12,069 bases of DNA from Bacillota bacterium (lineage in GTDB: Bacteria; Bacillota; Clostridia; Acetivibrionales; DSM-1351): NCBI GenBank assembly GCA_023426005.1, contig JAFABO010000059.1:1-12069 (forward strand), in the 5' to 3' direction. Within the stretch, counting starts at the first letter, position 1, and the number at the start of each line of letters is the position of its first letter. Made by a program: the position numbers and the translations under genes. This document shows, one piece after another, positions 5,369 to 11,615 of this stretch. Under the pieces are notes generated by a model. That model saw nothing but the letters and a program-made list of their open reading frames with translations, was not told the DNA's origin and did no database searches.

Positions 5369-6637
5369 TCACAGCTCAAAGGAGTTGCGGCCGTAGTTCT
5401 GGCGGAATTCCAAAGGTGTCATACCTGTAAATTTTTTAAATACATTGTTGAAATGATTCTGATAATTATATCCCAGTGCAAATGAAATTTCCTGTATGGA
5501 TTTATTTGTGAATATCAGCAGGTTTTTTCCTTCCTCCACCCGTATAAGGTTTATATTGTCCAGCAGTGATAAATTAGTCTCTTTTTTTATCAGACTGGAC
5601 AGATAGACCGAATTGAGATTTACATATTCAGCCAGTACAGTAAGAGTGATTTTTTCTTTATAGTGGTTTTTAATATATTGCATTACACGCTTTATATGAA
5701 GTGAATAATTGCTGCTGTTTGAAACTGAAACCAGGTACGCCAGGGTTTCAATGGTATATGCAGTTTTTAAAATAATCTCCTGGGGCTGCTTCATATTGAC
5801 AACACTTGCAGAAAAACTCTCAATCAATCCAATTACCCTTTTATAAGGTGCATTTCCCAGGATGGCAAAAACACATGAGACGGCACATAGCACTATGGAT
5901 TTATTTTTTAATATCCGGAAATTGTCGTCGATGACCCTGGTATCCCATAAAAGATTTGAATGGCTGTTCAGCAAATCTACGATGTCGTCCATATTTCCCT
6001 GTATGATCTTATCTTTCAATTTAAGGCAAAAGGCATAAAGTGCGTTATACTCGTCATTTTCCGATATGTTTGTAGTGTGCTCCTTCAATTTAGCCGGCAG
6101 TGCCGTAACTTTAATATCATTATTTCCGTATTCCTCGCGGACAGGAGAATACCAGCTGTTTTCCTCCGATTCGCTCAAAATCAGCAAAAGCTGGCCAAGG
6201 TGATAAAGTCTTTCTTCAGAGACAATGGGCAAGGTCCTTATCAGATTTTCATATTTAACTTTTTTATGGAGAGGTAAGGATTTGTTAGCGGAGATATCCT
6301 CAATTTTTTTTGTATCCGGGATATATGAGAGCATGGGTCCGGCAACATAGGCAGCTTTGATTGTTTTTTCACTGCTGATGGGTACGACAATGTACGCCAG
6401 GTATCCTTTTGTGCGATATGTATTTATATTCTTTGAAAACTCGGCCGGCTGCAAGAATAAATCCTTAAGAAAGCGGGATATTTCTTCAAAGTCGGCGTAT
6501 TCCAGAATGCCTGTGTAATCGAAATTCTCGGAAAACAAGGTGGGGGGTGAATCGGGATCTTCAATGTACATAACGGGTACCTGAGTAGTCCCGGTATAGT
6601 TGCCGATTATTTTGCCTATTGTACTTTTTTCGTGCAT
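5369..6637 (-). CDS. AraC-family transcriptional regulator
   Basis: The protein is 422 residues. I start it at the ATG at 6637 (MHEKSTIGK), preceded by AAAGGAA, rather than 13 codons upstream. The C-terminal 105 residues (about 314-417) are a complete AraC/XylS double helix-turn-helix: the first around 331-356 (TLTVLAEYVNLNSVYLSSLI), the second around 380-408 (SIQEISFALGYNYQNHFNNV then FKKFTGMTPLEFR). The N-terminal roughly 160 residues (YLAYIVVPISS, AAYVAGPMLSY, LYHLGQLLLILSES) look like a GAF-like sensor of the type found in YSIRK-type AraC regulators, followed by a helical linker (200-310). No membrane segment, so a cytoplasmic one-component regulator. It is divergent from the HD-GYP gene, and the spacer holds candidate binding sites. 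The ligand is not evident. Confidence 0.9.
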   Translation of the reverse strand: MHEKSTIGKIIGNYTGTTQVPVMYIEDPDSPPTLFSENFDYTGILEYADFEEISRFLKDLFLQPAEFSKNINTYRTKGYLAYIVVPISSEKTIKAAYVAGPMLSYIPDTKKIEDISANKSLPLHKKVKYENLIRTLPIVSEERLYHLGQLLLILSESEENSWYSPVREEYGNNDIKVTALPAKLKEHTTNISENDEYNALYAFCLKLKDKIIQGNMDDIVDLLNSHSNLLWDTRVIDDNFRILKNKSIVLCAVSCVFAILGNAPYKRVIGLIESFSASVVNMKQPQEIILKTAYTIETLAYLVSVSNSSNYSLHIKRVMQYIKNHYKEKITLTVLAEYVNLNSVYLSSLIKKETNLSLLDNINLIRVEEGKNLLIFTNKSIQEISFALGYNYQNHFNNVFKKFTGMTPLEFRQNYGRNSFEL

Positions 6638-6659
6638 AATTATTCCTTTCTTATGGGTA

Positions 6660-6677
6660 AATGTACAAAAGTACATT
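6660..6677. promoter_or_regulatory. Inverted repeat upstream of the AraC-type gene
   Basis: AATGTAC, four A, GTACATT: perfect 7-bp arms located 23 bases upstream of the AraC-type start codon. Its position between the probable promoter and the ribosome site suits an autoregulatory operator. Confidence 0.4.
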
Positions 6678-6740
6678 AATTAAATGTAAAAAATCTTTAT
6701 TTCATATATGTATTATAATATACAAAATGCTACAATGGTT

Positions 6741-6772
6741 ACAATATTTTAACTATATGTGACAATATTTTA
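6741..6772. promoter_or_regulatory. Direct repeat with 21-bp period, candidate AraC-type binding site
   Basis: ACAATATTTTA occurs at 6741-6751 and again at 6762-6772, exactly 21 bases apart (two helical turns). AraC-family monomers with two helix-turn-helices commonly bind tandem half-sites with this spacing. The repeat overlaps a weak promoter candidate for the HD-GYP gene (TTTAAC at 6748-6753, 17-base spacer, TATGTT at 6771-6776), so the regulator could control that gene directly. Confidence 0.45.
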
Positions 6773-6805
6773 TGTTCAAAGATAGATTTTCCTGGGGAGT
6801 TTGAT

Positions 6806-7846
6806 ATGACTAAATTACGGGTGAGTGTATTTGATTGCAGATGCGGTGATGTTATTGCCAGGGATGTGATCAGCGACAAAGGATTGATTTTGGCTGCAGA
6901 AAATTTAGTACTGAATGATTTCATTATTTCAAAATTAAAAACTATCGGCATAACCTCTGTATGGATATTTAAAGATTCGAGTCGCACATATAGATATTAC
7001 GAAAAAAAGGAAAAGATGGTTGCAGGGTATAAGGAAACAGTTTTGTCGGTAAAACAGGTTTTTAATAAAATCGCAGCTGGAAAAAGGTTTGAATACAAGG
7101 AAATAACACGTATTGCGGAATCAATTTATAATGATCTGGATGGTATAGACATTATTATACAATACATGAATCAGCTTAAAGGGTATGATGATTACACTTA
7201 TTCACACAGCGTGAATGTAGGTTTTTATTCAATGCTTATCGGGAGGCGGCTCCACATGCAGGACTCAAAACTGATTGACCTGATAGAGGCCGGACTGCTG
7301 CACGATATAGGCAAAATGAAAATAGACAATGAACTTCTCAACAAGAGAGGTAAGCTGACCGATGAAGAATTTGAAATTATCAAAACCCATAGTTATCTGG
7401 GTTTCGAGATACTCAACGGATCCTCGCATTTTGGAATAGATATAAAGAATGCTGTTCTTATGCATCATGAGAGGATAGATGGTTCCGGATATCCAACAGG
7501 CGCAAGGGATGAGGAGATAGGAGAATATGCCAAAATCGTTGCCATAGCGGATGTATATGATGCTATGACCTCGGATCGTCCGTATAAGAAGAAGGTAACA
7601 CCTTTTGAAGCCTTCAACATGTTTCTTACTTCAGGACTTAGCACATTCGACACATTGGTATTGCACACATTTCTGGTGAATTTTTCAACCCATCTTGTGG
7701 GAGCTAAGGTACAGCTTGATACGGGAGAAGTAGGTGAAATTGTATATATACCTCCTCATGAAATTATTAATCCTATCGTAAGGGTGGGTTCGACTTTCCT
7801 GAAGATAACGAGGAATGGAAGTCCCCAGATTGTAAACTTTGTATAA
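6806..7846 (+). CDS. HD-GYP domain cyclic-di-GMP phosphodiesterase
   Basis: The protein is 346 residues, ATG 6806, with GGGGAG (6794-6799) 6 bases upstream. An N-terminal roughly 60-residue domain (LRVSVFDCRCGDVIARDVIS, then LVLNDFIISKLKTIGI) is the small beta-rich module typical of clostridial HD-GYP proteins. The HD-GYP domain spans about 120-295: HSVNV (H134), LLHDIGK (H166-D167), THSYLGFEIL (H195), HHERIDGSGYP (H220-H221, GYP at 228-230) and IADVYDAMTSDRPY (D249). All signature residues are present, so an active binuclear-metal enzyme hydrolysing c-di-GMP is expected. Residue 130, four before H134, is Tyr rather than the Glu of three-metal variants. The C-terminal 50 residues form a beta-rich tail. 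No membrane or receiver domain: cytoplasmic, with the input signal unclear. Likely effects are on motility or adhesion. Confidence 0.92.
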   Translation: MTKLRVSVFDCRCGDVIARDVISDKGLILAAENLVLNDFIISKLKTIGITSVWIFKDSSRTYRYYEKKEKMVAGYKETVLSVKQVFNKIAAGKRFEYKEITRIAESIYNDLDGIDIIIQYMNQLKGYDDYTYSHSVNVGFYSMLIGRRLHMQDSKLIDLIEAGLLHDIGKMKIDNELLNKRGKLTDEEFEIIKTHSYLGFEILNGSSHFGIDIKNAVLMHHERIDGSGYPTGARDEEIGEYAKIVAIADVYDAMTSDRPYKKKVTPFEAFNMFLTSGLSTFDTLVLHTFLVNFSTHLVGAKVQLDTGEVGEIVYIPPHEIINPIVRVGSTFLKITRNGSPQIVNFV

Positions 7847-7978
7847 ATGGTATTTAGAAGCCCCAAGTGACCTGTAGGGAAGTGTCCAGAAATGGCCTTC
7901 TTTATGGGTTTTTATTTTTCATGGCAAAAGCAGCCACTGTAAAGGTTGATAAATAATCTGTGTACAATTTGTTTTTAA

Positions 7979-8086
7979 GGGAGTGATATTGACGGTGAAG
8001 TTTTCGTAGGCGGCACTGATTTCTTCCAGGTTGATGACAAAATCACAGGTGCCGCTCTCGCTGACAATATAGTCTTGAGATTATGA
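7979..8086 (+). pseudogene. Possible 3' remnant of a lost gene (NTF2/SnoaL-like tail?)
   Basis: The 358-base spacer 7847-8204 has no gene of normal size. An open stretch of 35 codons within it encodes DGEVFVGGTDFFQVDDKITG and ends in LADNIVLRL, with protein-like composition and a pattern resembling the closing strands of NTF2/SnoaL-like proteins (GTDFFxVDDxKI). It lacks an ATG; only an ATT follows AAGGGAG at 7977-7983. It may be a decayed gene end or chance. The rest of the spacer shows no clear terminator for the HD-GYP gene, only T-rich runs near 7911-7919. Confidence 0.25.
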
Positions 8087-8121
8087 TCACATATTGAAAA
8101 ATTCCTAGGTTCCCCAAAAGT

Positions 8122-8150
8122 TTGATAAAGTCTGCCAAACTGAATATAAT
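8122..8150 (+). promoter_or_regulatory. Sigma-A promoter of the VOC gene, with inverted repeat
   Basis: TTGATA (8122-8127), 17-base spacer, TATAAT (8145-8150), about 55 bases before the ATG. An inverted repeat AGTTTG (8119-8124) / CAAACT (8136-8141) overlaps the -35 and spacer and could be an operator. Confidence 0.65.
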
Positions 8151-8204
8151 TATAAGTGTAGAGCTACGGAAGTAGAATAATTTCAAGTTTGGGAGGAAAA
8201 TGAC

Positions 8205-8567
8205 ATGAAATTTTGCTGGACTACCATAAAGGTAACAAATATGGAGAAATCCCTTCGATTTTATCAGGAAATAGTGGGGCTTCCTGTAAACAGGCATTTC
8301 GGTGCGGGTACGGATATGGAACTGGCTTTTTTGGGAGAAGGGGAAACACAGGTTGAACTTATTTATAACAAAGGTGTAAATGAAGCAAACCTTGGGAAGG
8401 ATATATCACTCGGCTTTGAAGTTGAGTCGCTCGATGAGATGATGTCCTTTGTAAAAGAAAAGGGAATAGCTGTTCACAGCGGACCTTTTCAGCCAAACCC
8501 GCATGTGAAATTTTTTTATGTGACAGACCCTGATGGTCTGAAAATACAGTTTATAGAAAATATGTAG
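8205..8567 (+). CDS. VOC (glyoxalase/bleomycin-resistance/dioxygenase) superfamily protein
   Basis: The protein is 120 residues; ATG 8205 has GGAGG (8192-8196) 8 bases upstream. It is a single VOC domain with two beta-alpha-beta-beta-beta units: the first begins CWTTIKVTNMEKSLRFYQEI, the second GKDISLGFEVESLDEMMSFV, and it closes FYVTDPDGLKIQFIENM. By alignment from memory with glyoxalase I, only one metal ligand is kept (Glu in TQVELI). The first His is Trp (CWTT instead of HT), the third is in KDIS without His, and the last Glu is Gln (KIQFIE). Glyoxalase I activity with Ni or Zn is therefore unlikely. It may bind a small molecule, sequester a drug or act on another substrate. Close relatives with the same CWTT start exist in Firmicutes as far as I recall. 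Confidence 0.85.
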   Translation: MKFCWTTIKVTNMEKSLRFYQEIVGLPVNRHFGAGTDMELAFLGEGETQVELIYNKGVNEANLGKDISLGFEVESLDEMMSFVKEKGIAVHSGPFQPNPHVKFFYVTDPDGLKIQFIENM

Positions 8568-8568
8568 A

Positions 8569-8598
8569 TGAATTTTGCAGGTATTCTTTTTCATTAAA
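8569..8598 (+). promoter_or_regulatory. Sporulation-sigma-like promoter before the 39-residue gene
   Basis: TGAATT (8569-8574), 17-base spacer, CATTAAA (8592-8598). This resembles the classical forespore sigma-G pattern TGAATA, 17-18 bases, CATACTA (5 of 6 and 4 of 7). It starts immediately after the VOC stop and 44 bases before the next ATG. No better sigma-A promoter is seen there. Confidence 0.3.
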
Positions 8599-8641
8599 TA
8601 GCTAAAGATAGTTACACATAGAAAGTTGGAGGTAACATTTT

Positions 8642-8761
8642 ATGGCAGAGAAGGAACAGCCTGATCAAAGAAAGTCAAGAGTAAGAACCGGAGAAGGTCA
8701 AATACCCGGTCCGGGCCAGAAGGTCAATGACAACACTGACCATTCACATAAAAAGTCCTGA
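8642..8761 (+). CDS. Small basic hydrophilic protein, 39 residues (possible minor spore protein)
   Basis: ATG 8642 follows a perfect GGAGGT (8628-8633) by 8 bases, and the frame runs 39 codons to TGA. The protein begins MAEKEQPDQRKSRVRTGEGQ, continues IPGPGQKVNDN and ends TDHSHKKS. It has no hydrophobic core, no Cys and no aromatic residue, and is rich in K, R, Q, G, P, D and H, so it is probably unstructured. The composition and the G-x-x-P-G-P-G-x-K-V pattern recall minor small acid-soluble spore proteins of the SspP type, and the promoter resembles a forespore one; both are weak hints. Coding potential rests on the ribosome site and on length beyond chance for such a strong site. No clear terminator follows. 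Confidence 0.6.
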   Translation: MAEKEQPDQRKSRVRTGEGQIPGPGQKVNDNTDHSHKKS

Positions 8762-8795
8762 TATACATGTAAAGCTCTTTTTAGTTAAATAAAGC

Positions 8796-8823
8796 TTGCC
8801 AATATGACAGAATGTGATAAAAT
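8796..8823 (+). promoter_or_regulatory. Sigma-A promoter of the purine permease gene
   Basis: TTGCCA (8796-8801), 16-base spacer, TAAAAT (8818-8823) with TGA directly before the hexamer as an extended -10. The predicted start near 8830 gives a leader of about 118 bases. Confidence 0.55.
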
Positions 8824-8869
8824 ATTTCCTGTGTTTTATGAGACGAAAGGTCTATGCCCACTTTATTTT

Positions 8870-8905
8870 CATTCCATATTTGATTGAATAATCAAATATG
8901 GAATG
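8870..8905 (+). other. Perfect 15-bp inverted repeat in the permease leader
   Basis: Arms 8870-8884 and 8891-8905 are exactly complementary around a 6-base loop (TGAATA). No T run follows, so it is not a normal terminator. It ends 27 bases before the ribosome site AGGAGGAG (8933-8940). A smaller hairpin AGAC/GTCT near 8841-8853 lies upstream. Neither matches the purine riboswitch core that I know (no paired TATA ends, no TTTCTACC), so this is either an RNA control element of another class or a DNA operator. Confidence 0.6.
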
Positions 8906-8947
8906 GTTAATATAAAAGTGAGGAGAAAGTACAGGAGGAGAGCTAAC

Positions 8948-10378
8948 ATGAGTTTTTTTGAAAAACAGTTCCGGTTAAAGGAAAGCGGAACCAATGTAAA
9001 GACTGAGTTCGTAGCCGGGTTAACTACTTTCTTTACAATGGCGTACATTATTTTTGTAAATCCTTCAATTTTGGGACAAACAGGTATTCCAAAGGGCGGA
9101 GTATATGTTGCTACCATACTCGCAGCTGTGATAGGTACACTGGTTATGGGGTTGTTTGCCAACGTCCCCTATGCACAGGCCCCAGGTATGGGCCTGAATG
9201 CTTTTTTCACATTTACGGTGTGTTTCGGGCTTGGATACAATTGGCAGCAAGCGCTGGCTATGGTATTCATATGCGGTATCATCAATATTCTAATTACGGT
9301 AACACAAGTAAGAAAATCAATTATCAAAGCAATTCCAGAAACTCTTCAATTGGCAATCAGCGGTGGTATCGGACTTTTTATCGCTTACATAGGGTTTAAG
9401 GATGCGGGATTTTTGAAGTTTACCTCTGAAGCAAAGCCAGGTGCTCCATTGACCATACTTGGCGAAAATGCGGATTCAGCTACAGTTATTGCCGGCGGCG
9501 CAAATGTAGTTCCTGCATTCGTTAATTTTACAAACCCTGCTGCCCAGCTGGCATTGATAGGTCTGGTAATAACCGTTGTGCTCATGCTTTTGAAGGTCAA
9601 AAGTGCCATACTCATAGGAATAATCTCCAGCACCATCATTGGCATTCCAATGCATGTTACAACCCTGTCTACTGCCACTCCATATAAAATTTCAGACATA
9701 TCCCAGACCGCTTTTGCCCTCGACTTTGCCGGACTATTCAGCGATCCCGGAAAAATAGCGGTGGTACTGGTAACCATACTCGCCTTCAGCTTGTCCGACA
9801 CATTTGATACAATCGGTACTTTTATAGGCACCGGAAGAAAAAGCGGTATATTTGACGATAAGGATGAGGCCGAACTGTTTGCAGGGAAAGGCTTCAGATC
9901 CAAGATGGACAGGGCGCTTTTTGCAGATGCTACGGCAACTTCCATAGGTGCGCTGCTGGGTACCTCCAATACAACAACCTATGTTGAAAGCGCAGCAGGA
10001 ATCGGAGCCGGCGGCAGAACCGGATTGACCTCAATATTTACTGCAATCCTATTTGCAATATGTCTGGTGTTTGCTCCTGTGGCCGGGGTTATTCCGGGTG
10101 CGGCAACTGCTCCCGCATTAATCGTTGTCGGTATTTTGATGATGGGTTCCTTTGCCAAAATAAAATGGGAAAACTTTGACGAAGCACTGGCTGCTTTCTT
10201 TACAGCTGTGGTAATGCCTTTTTCCTACAGCATCTCAAACGGTATTGCAGCGGGCTTTATATTTTATGTAATTATGAAAATCTGCAAGGGTAAGGCAAGA
10301 GAGGTTCATCCCATACTATATGTGGTGACCTGTTTATTCTTACTTAATTTTATAATCGCTGCTCTTATGAAGCTGTAA
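8948..10378 (+). CDS. NCS2-family purine permease, AzgA type (adenine/guanine/hypoxanthine)
   Basis: The protein is 476 residues. ATG 8948 is chosen because AGGAGGAG (8933-8940) lies 7 bases before it; an ATG 15 codons upstream would place basic leader sequence inside the hairpin arm. The protein is a polytopic membrane protein with about 12-14 hydrophobic segments. Family signatures are clear: EFVAGLTTFFTMAYIIFVNP near the start, APGMGLNAFF, the FDTIGTFIGTG motif, DATATSIGALLGTSNTTTYV with ESAAGIGAGGRTGLT (the conserved substrate-binding half-helix region), and a C-terminal SNGIAAGFIFYVI segment. These place it with PbuG/PbuO/AzgA proton symporters that import purine bases for salvage. Full length, nothing missing. 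Expression probably depends on the leader at 8830-8940. Exact base specificity cannot be read from sequence. Confidence 0.93.
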   Translation: MSFFEKQFRLKESGTNVKTEFVAGLTTFFTMAYIIFVNPSILGQTGIPKGGVYVATILAAVIGTLVMGLFANVPYAQAPGMGLNAFFTFTVCFGLGYNWQQALAMVFICGIINILITVTQVRKSIIKAIPETLQLAISGGIGLFIAYIGFKDAGFLKFTSEAKPGAPLTILGENADSATVIAGGANVVPAFVNFTNPAAQLALIGLVITVVLMLLKVKSAILIGIISSTIIGIPMHVTTLSTATPYKISDISQTAFALDFAGLFSDPGKIAVVLVTILAFSLSDTFDTIGTFIGTGRKSGIFDDKDEAELFAGKGFRSKMDRALFADATATSIGALLGTSNTTTYVESAAGIGAGGRTGLTSIFTAILFAICLVFAPVAGVIPGAATAPALIVVGILMMGSFAKIKWENFDEALAAFFTAVVMPFSYSISNGIAAGFIFYVIMKICKGKAREVHPILYVVTCLFLLNFIIAALMKL

Positions 10379-10396
10379 GCAGTAAACCGTACTACA

Positions 10397-10435
10397 ATAA
10401 AGAGGGGCTGTCCCAGGAAGGCAGCCCCACTTTAT
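10397..10435. terminator. Convergent bidirectional terminator
   Basis: GGGGCTG (10404-10410) pairs with CAGCCCC (10422-10428), extended through an A-A mismatch by ATAAAG (10397-10402) with CTTTAT (10430-10435). Loop 11 bases. T runs are short on both sides, but it lies exactly between the ends of two converging genes. Confidence 0.75.
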
Positions 10436-10441
10436 GTGCTT

Positions 10442-11551
10442 CTATGCTTTGTCAATCAGGTCGTTGACATAGGCATTTAATTTATCCACCAGATCCAAAT
10501 ACATTTTATCAATTGATTCCAGAGTAATTTTGTCTCCGACAATGGTTTTTATCTGATTTTGCAGCTCCTTTGCCTTTGCCAGGAAAGAAACTCCCGAGCT
10601 GATGGCTTCTTTATACTTGCCGATTATAGAGTCAAGCTCATCCCTGTACTTTTCATCTGTTCCGGGAGTTATGGCCAGACCATAGAGATCTATCACTTCA
10701 TCGCCGTCCCTGGAGGGGAAATATTCATGGGGGGAAGTGCTGTCTAAAACAGCGATATCCAGTTCCCTTATAATTACCATATCCAGACTTTGAGGATCCA
10801 AAGCGCAGTGGTATATCTCAATATCAAAACCTCTTTTCTGTGCGGTATCCGCTATTTTCCTGAGCAACGTGGACTTCCCTGATCCGGGACGGCCTTTTAA
10901 AAAGTATCTCTTACCTAAATCCTTTGTCAGATCCATCACAAAGTCAACAGCGCCTTTGGCGGTGGCTCCGCCGAGAAAGCGGTTCCTGACGATACCTTCC
11001 TTTTTCATGGACATATCACTTAAGAAGTTTTTAATTGCAGTATCTGCAATTTCATCCAGTTTCCCGAAATCTACGTTATCCAGGTAGATTTTTTCCCACC
11101 CGTCATGTATCCTGAGAGCATTTTGAAGTTGTTTATAGGCCAGTTTATAGAGCTCCTGGGCATTTTTAAGCAGCGATGCGATTAACTCTTCAGGAGTTGC
11201 CGAACCTCTGGAGGTGTCTTCCGGCTTGAAAGCAACTACCTCACCGGCAGAACTGCAGGACCGGGTTTGTTCTATGTGCTGTATATCTCCATTGACAACG
11301 GCTATACCCAAGGCAGGAATAATCACTGCTTCAACCTCTTCTTCATCTGAAGCACTGTGAATCAGTTCAACATCATAACCCTTTATGAACCAGTTGATCC
11401 CGATATTTACCATGAGTAAGGATTTAATATCATCAGAGCCGCCCTTCAATAGAATGATCTTGTCAATACCTATGAGATTGTCCTCAAAGTATGTTACAAA
11501 ACCCCGCGCCGTATTTGCACTGGCATAGTAATTTAAGAATTTTGCAGCCAA
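10442..11551 (-). CDS. PRK06851-type ATPase-like protein with one intact P-loop
   Basis: The protein is 369 residues. It starts at TTG 11551 (reads MAAKFLNYYASANTARGF), 7 bases after AAAGGTGG; no ATG fits. It is an internal tandem duplication: KIILLKGGSDDIKSLLMVNI ... GYDVELIHSASDEEEVEAVI ... ALGIAVVNG (about 31-90) repeats as RYFLKGRPGSGKSTLLRKIA ... GFDIEIYHCALDPQSLDMVI ... ELDIAVLDS (about 215-275). The second half has a full Walker A (G220-T228, K226). In the first half the glycines are replaced (GGSDDIKSL, 37-45, only K43 and S44 kept), so nucleotide binding there is probably lost. The C-terminus (300-369) is helical. This matches the PRK06851 family of Firmicutes, which usually keeps a P-loop in both halves. 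The biochemical role is unknown to me. Soluble, no signal peptide. Confidence 0.85.
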   Translation of the reverse strand: MAAKFLNYYASANTARGFVTYFEDNLIGIDKIILLKGGSDDIKSLLMVNIGINWFIKGYDVELIHSASDEEEVEAVIIPALGIAVVNGDIQHIEQTRSCSSAGEVVAFKPEDTSRGSATPEELIASLLKNAQELYKLAYKQLQNALRIHDGWEKIYLDNVDFGKLDEIADTAIKNFLSDMSMKKEGIVRNRFLGGATAKGAVDFVMDLTKDLGKRYFLKGRPGSGKSTLLRKIADTAQKRGFDIEIYHCALDPQSLDMVIIRELDIAVLDSTSPHEYFPSRDGDEVIDLYGLAITPGTDEKYRDELDSIIGKYKEAISSGVSFLAKAKELQNQIKTIVGDKITLESIDKMYLDLVDKLNAYVNDLIDKA

Positions 11552-11581
11552 AAATATTCCACCTTTCGATTAATGCACTTC

Positions 11582-11615
11582 ATTATAGTGTATGCAGCAG
11601 GAGTGAATAATGCTA
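11582..11615 (-). promoter_or_regulatory. Sigma-E-like promoter (and overlapping TATAAT) of the PRK06851-type gene
   Basis: On the minus strand TAGCATT (11615-11609), 14-base spacer, CATACACT (11594-11587). The -10 fits the mother-cell sigma-E consensus CATACAMT fully and the -35 fits KMATATT at 5 of 7. A TATAAT (11587-11582) directly follows but has no good -35. Start would be 10-20 bases before the ribosome site. Confidence 0.4.

Noticed and set aside
8826..8870. Purine or preQ1 riboswitch
   Set aside because: The conserved core sequences of those aptamers are absent; only small generic hairpins are visible.
9385..9969. 194-codon open frame on the minus strand, Ser/Ala/Pro/Met-rich
   Set aside because: It is a mirror of the purine permease coding sequence, with the low-complexity composition expected of an antisense shadow.
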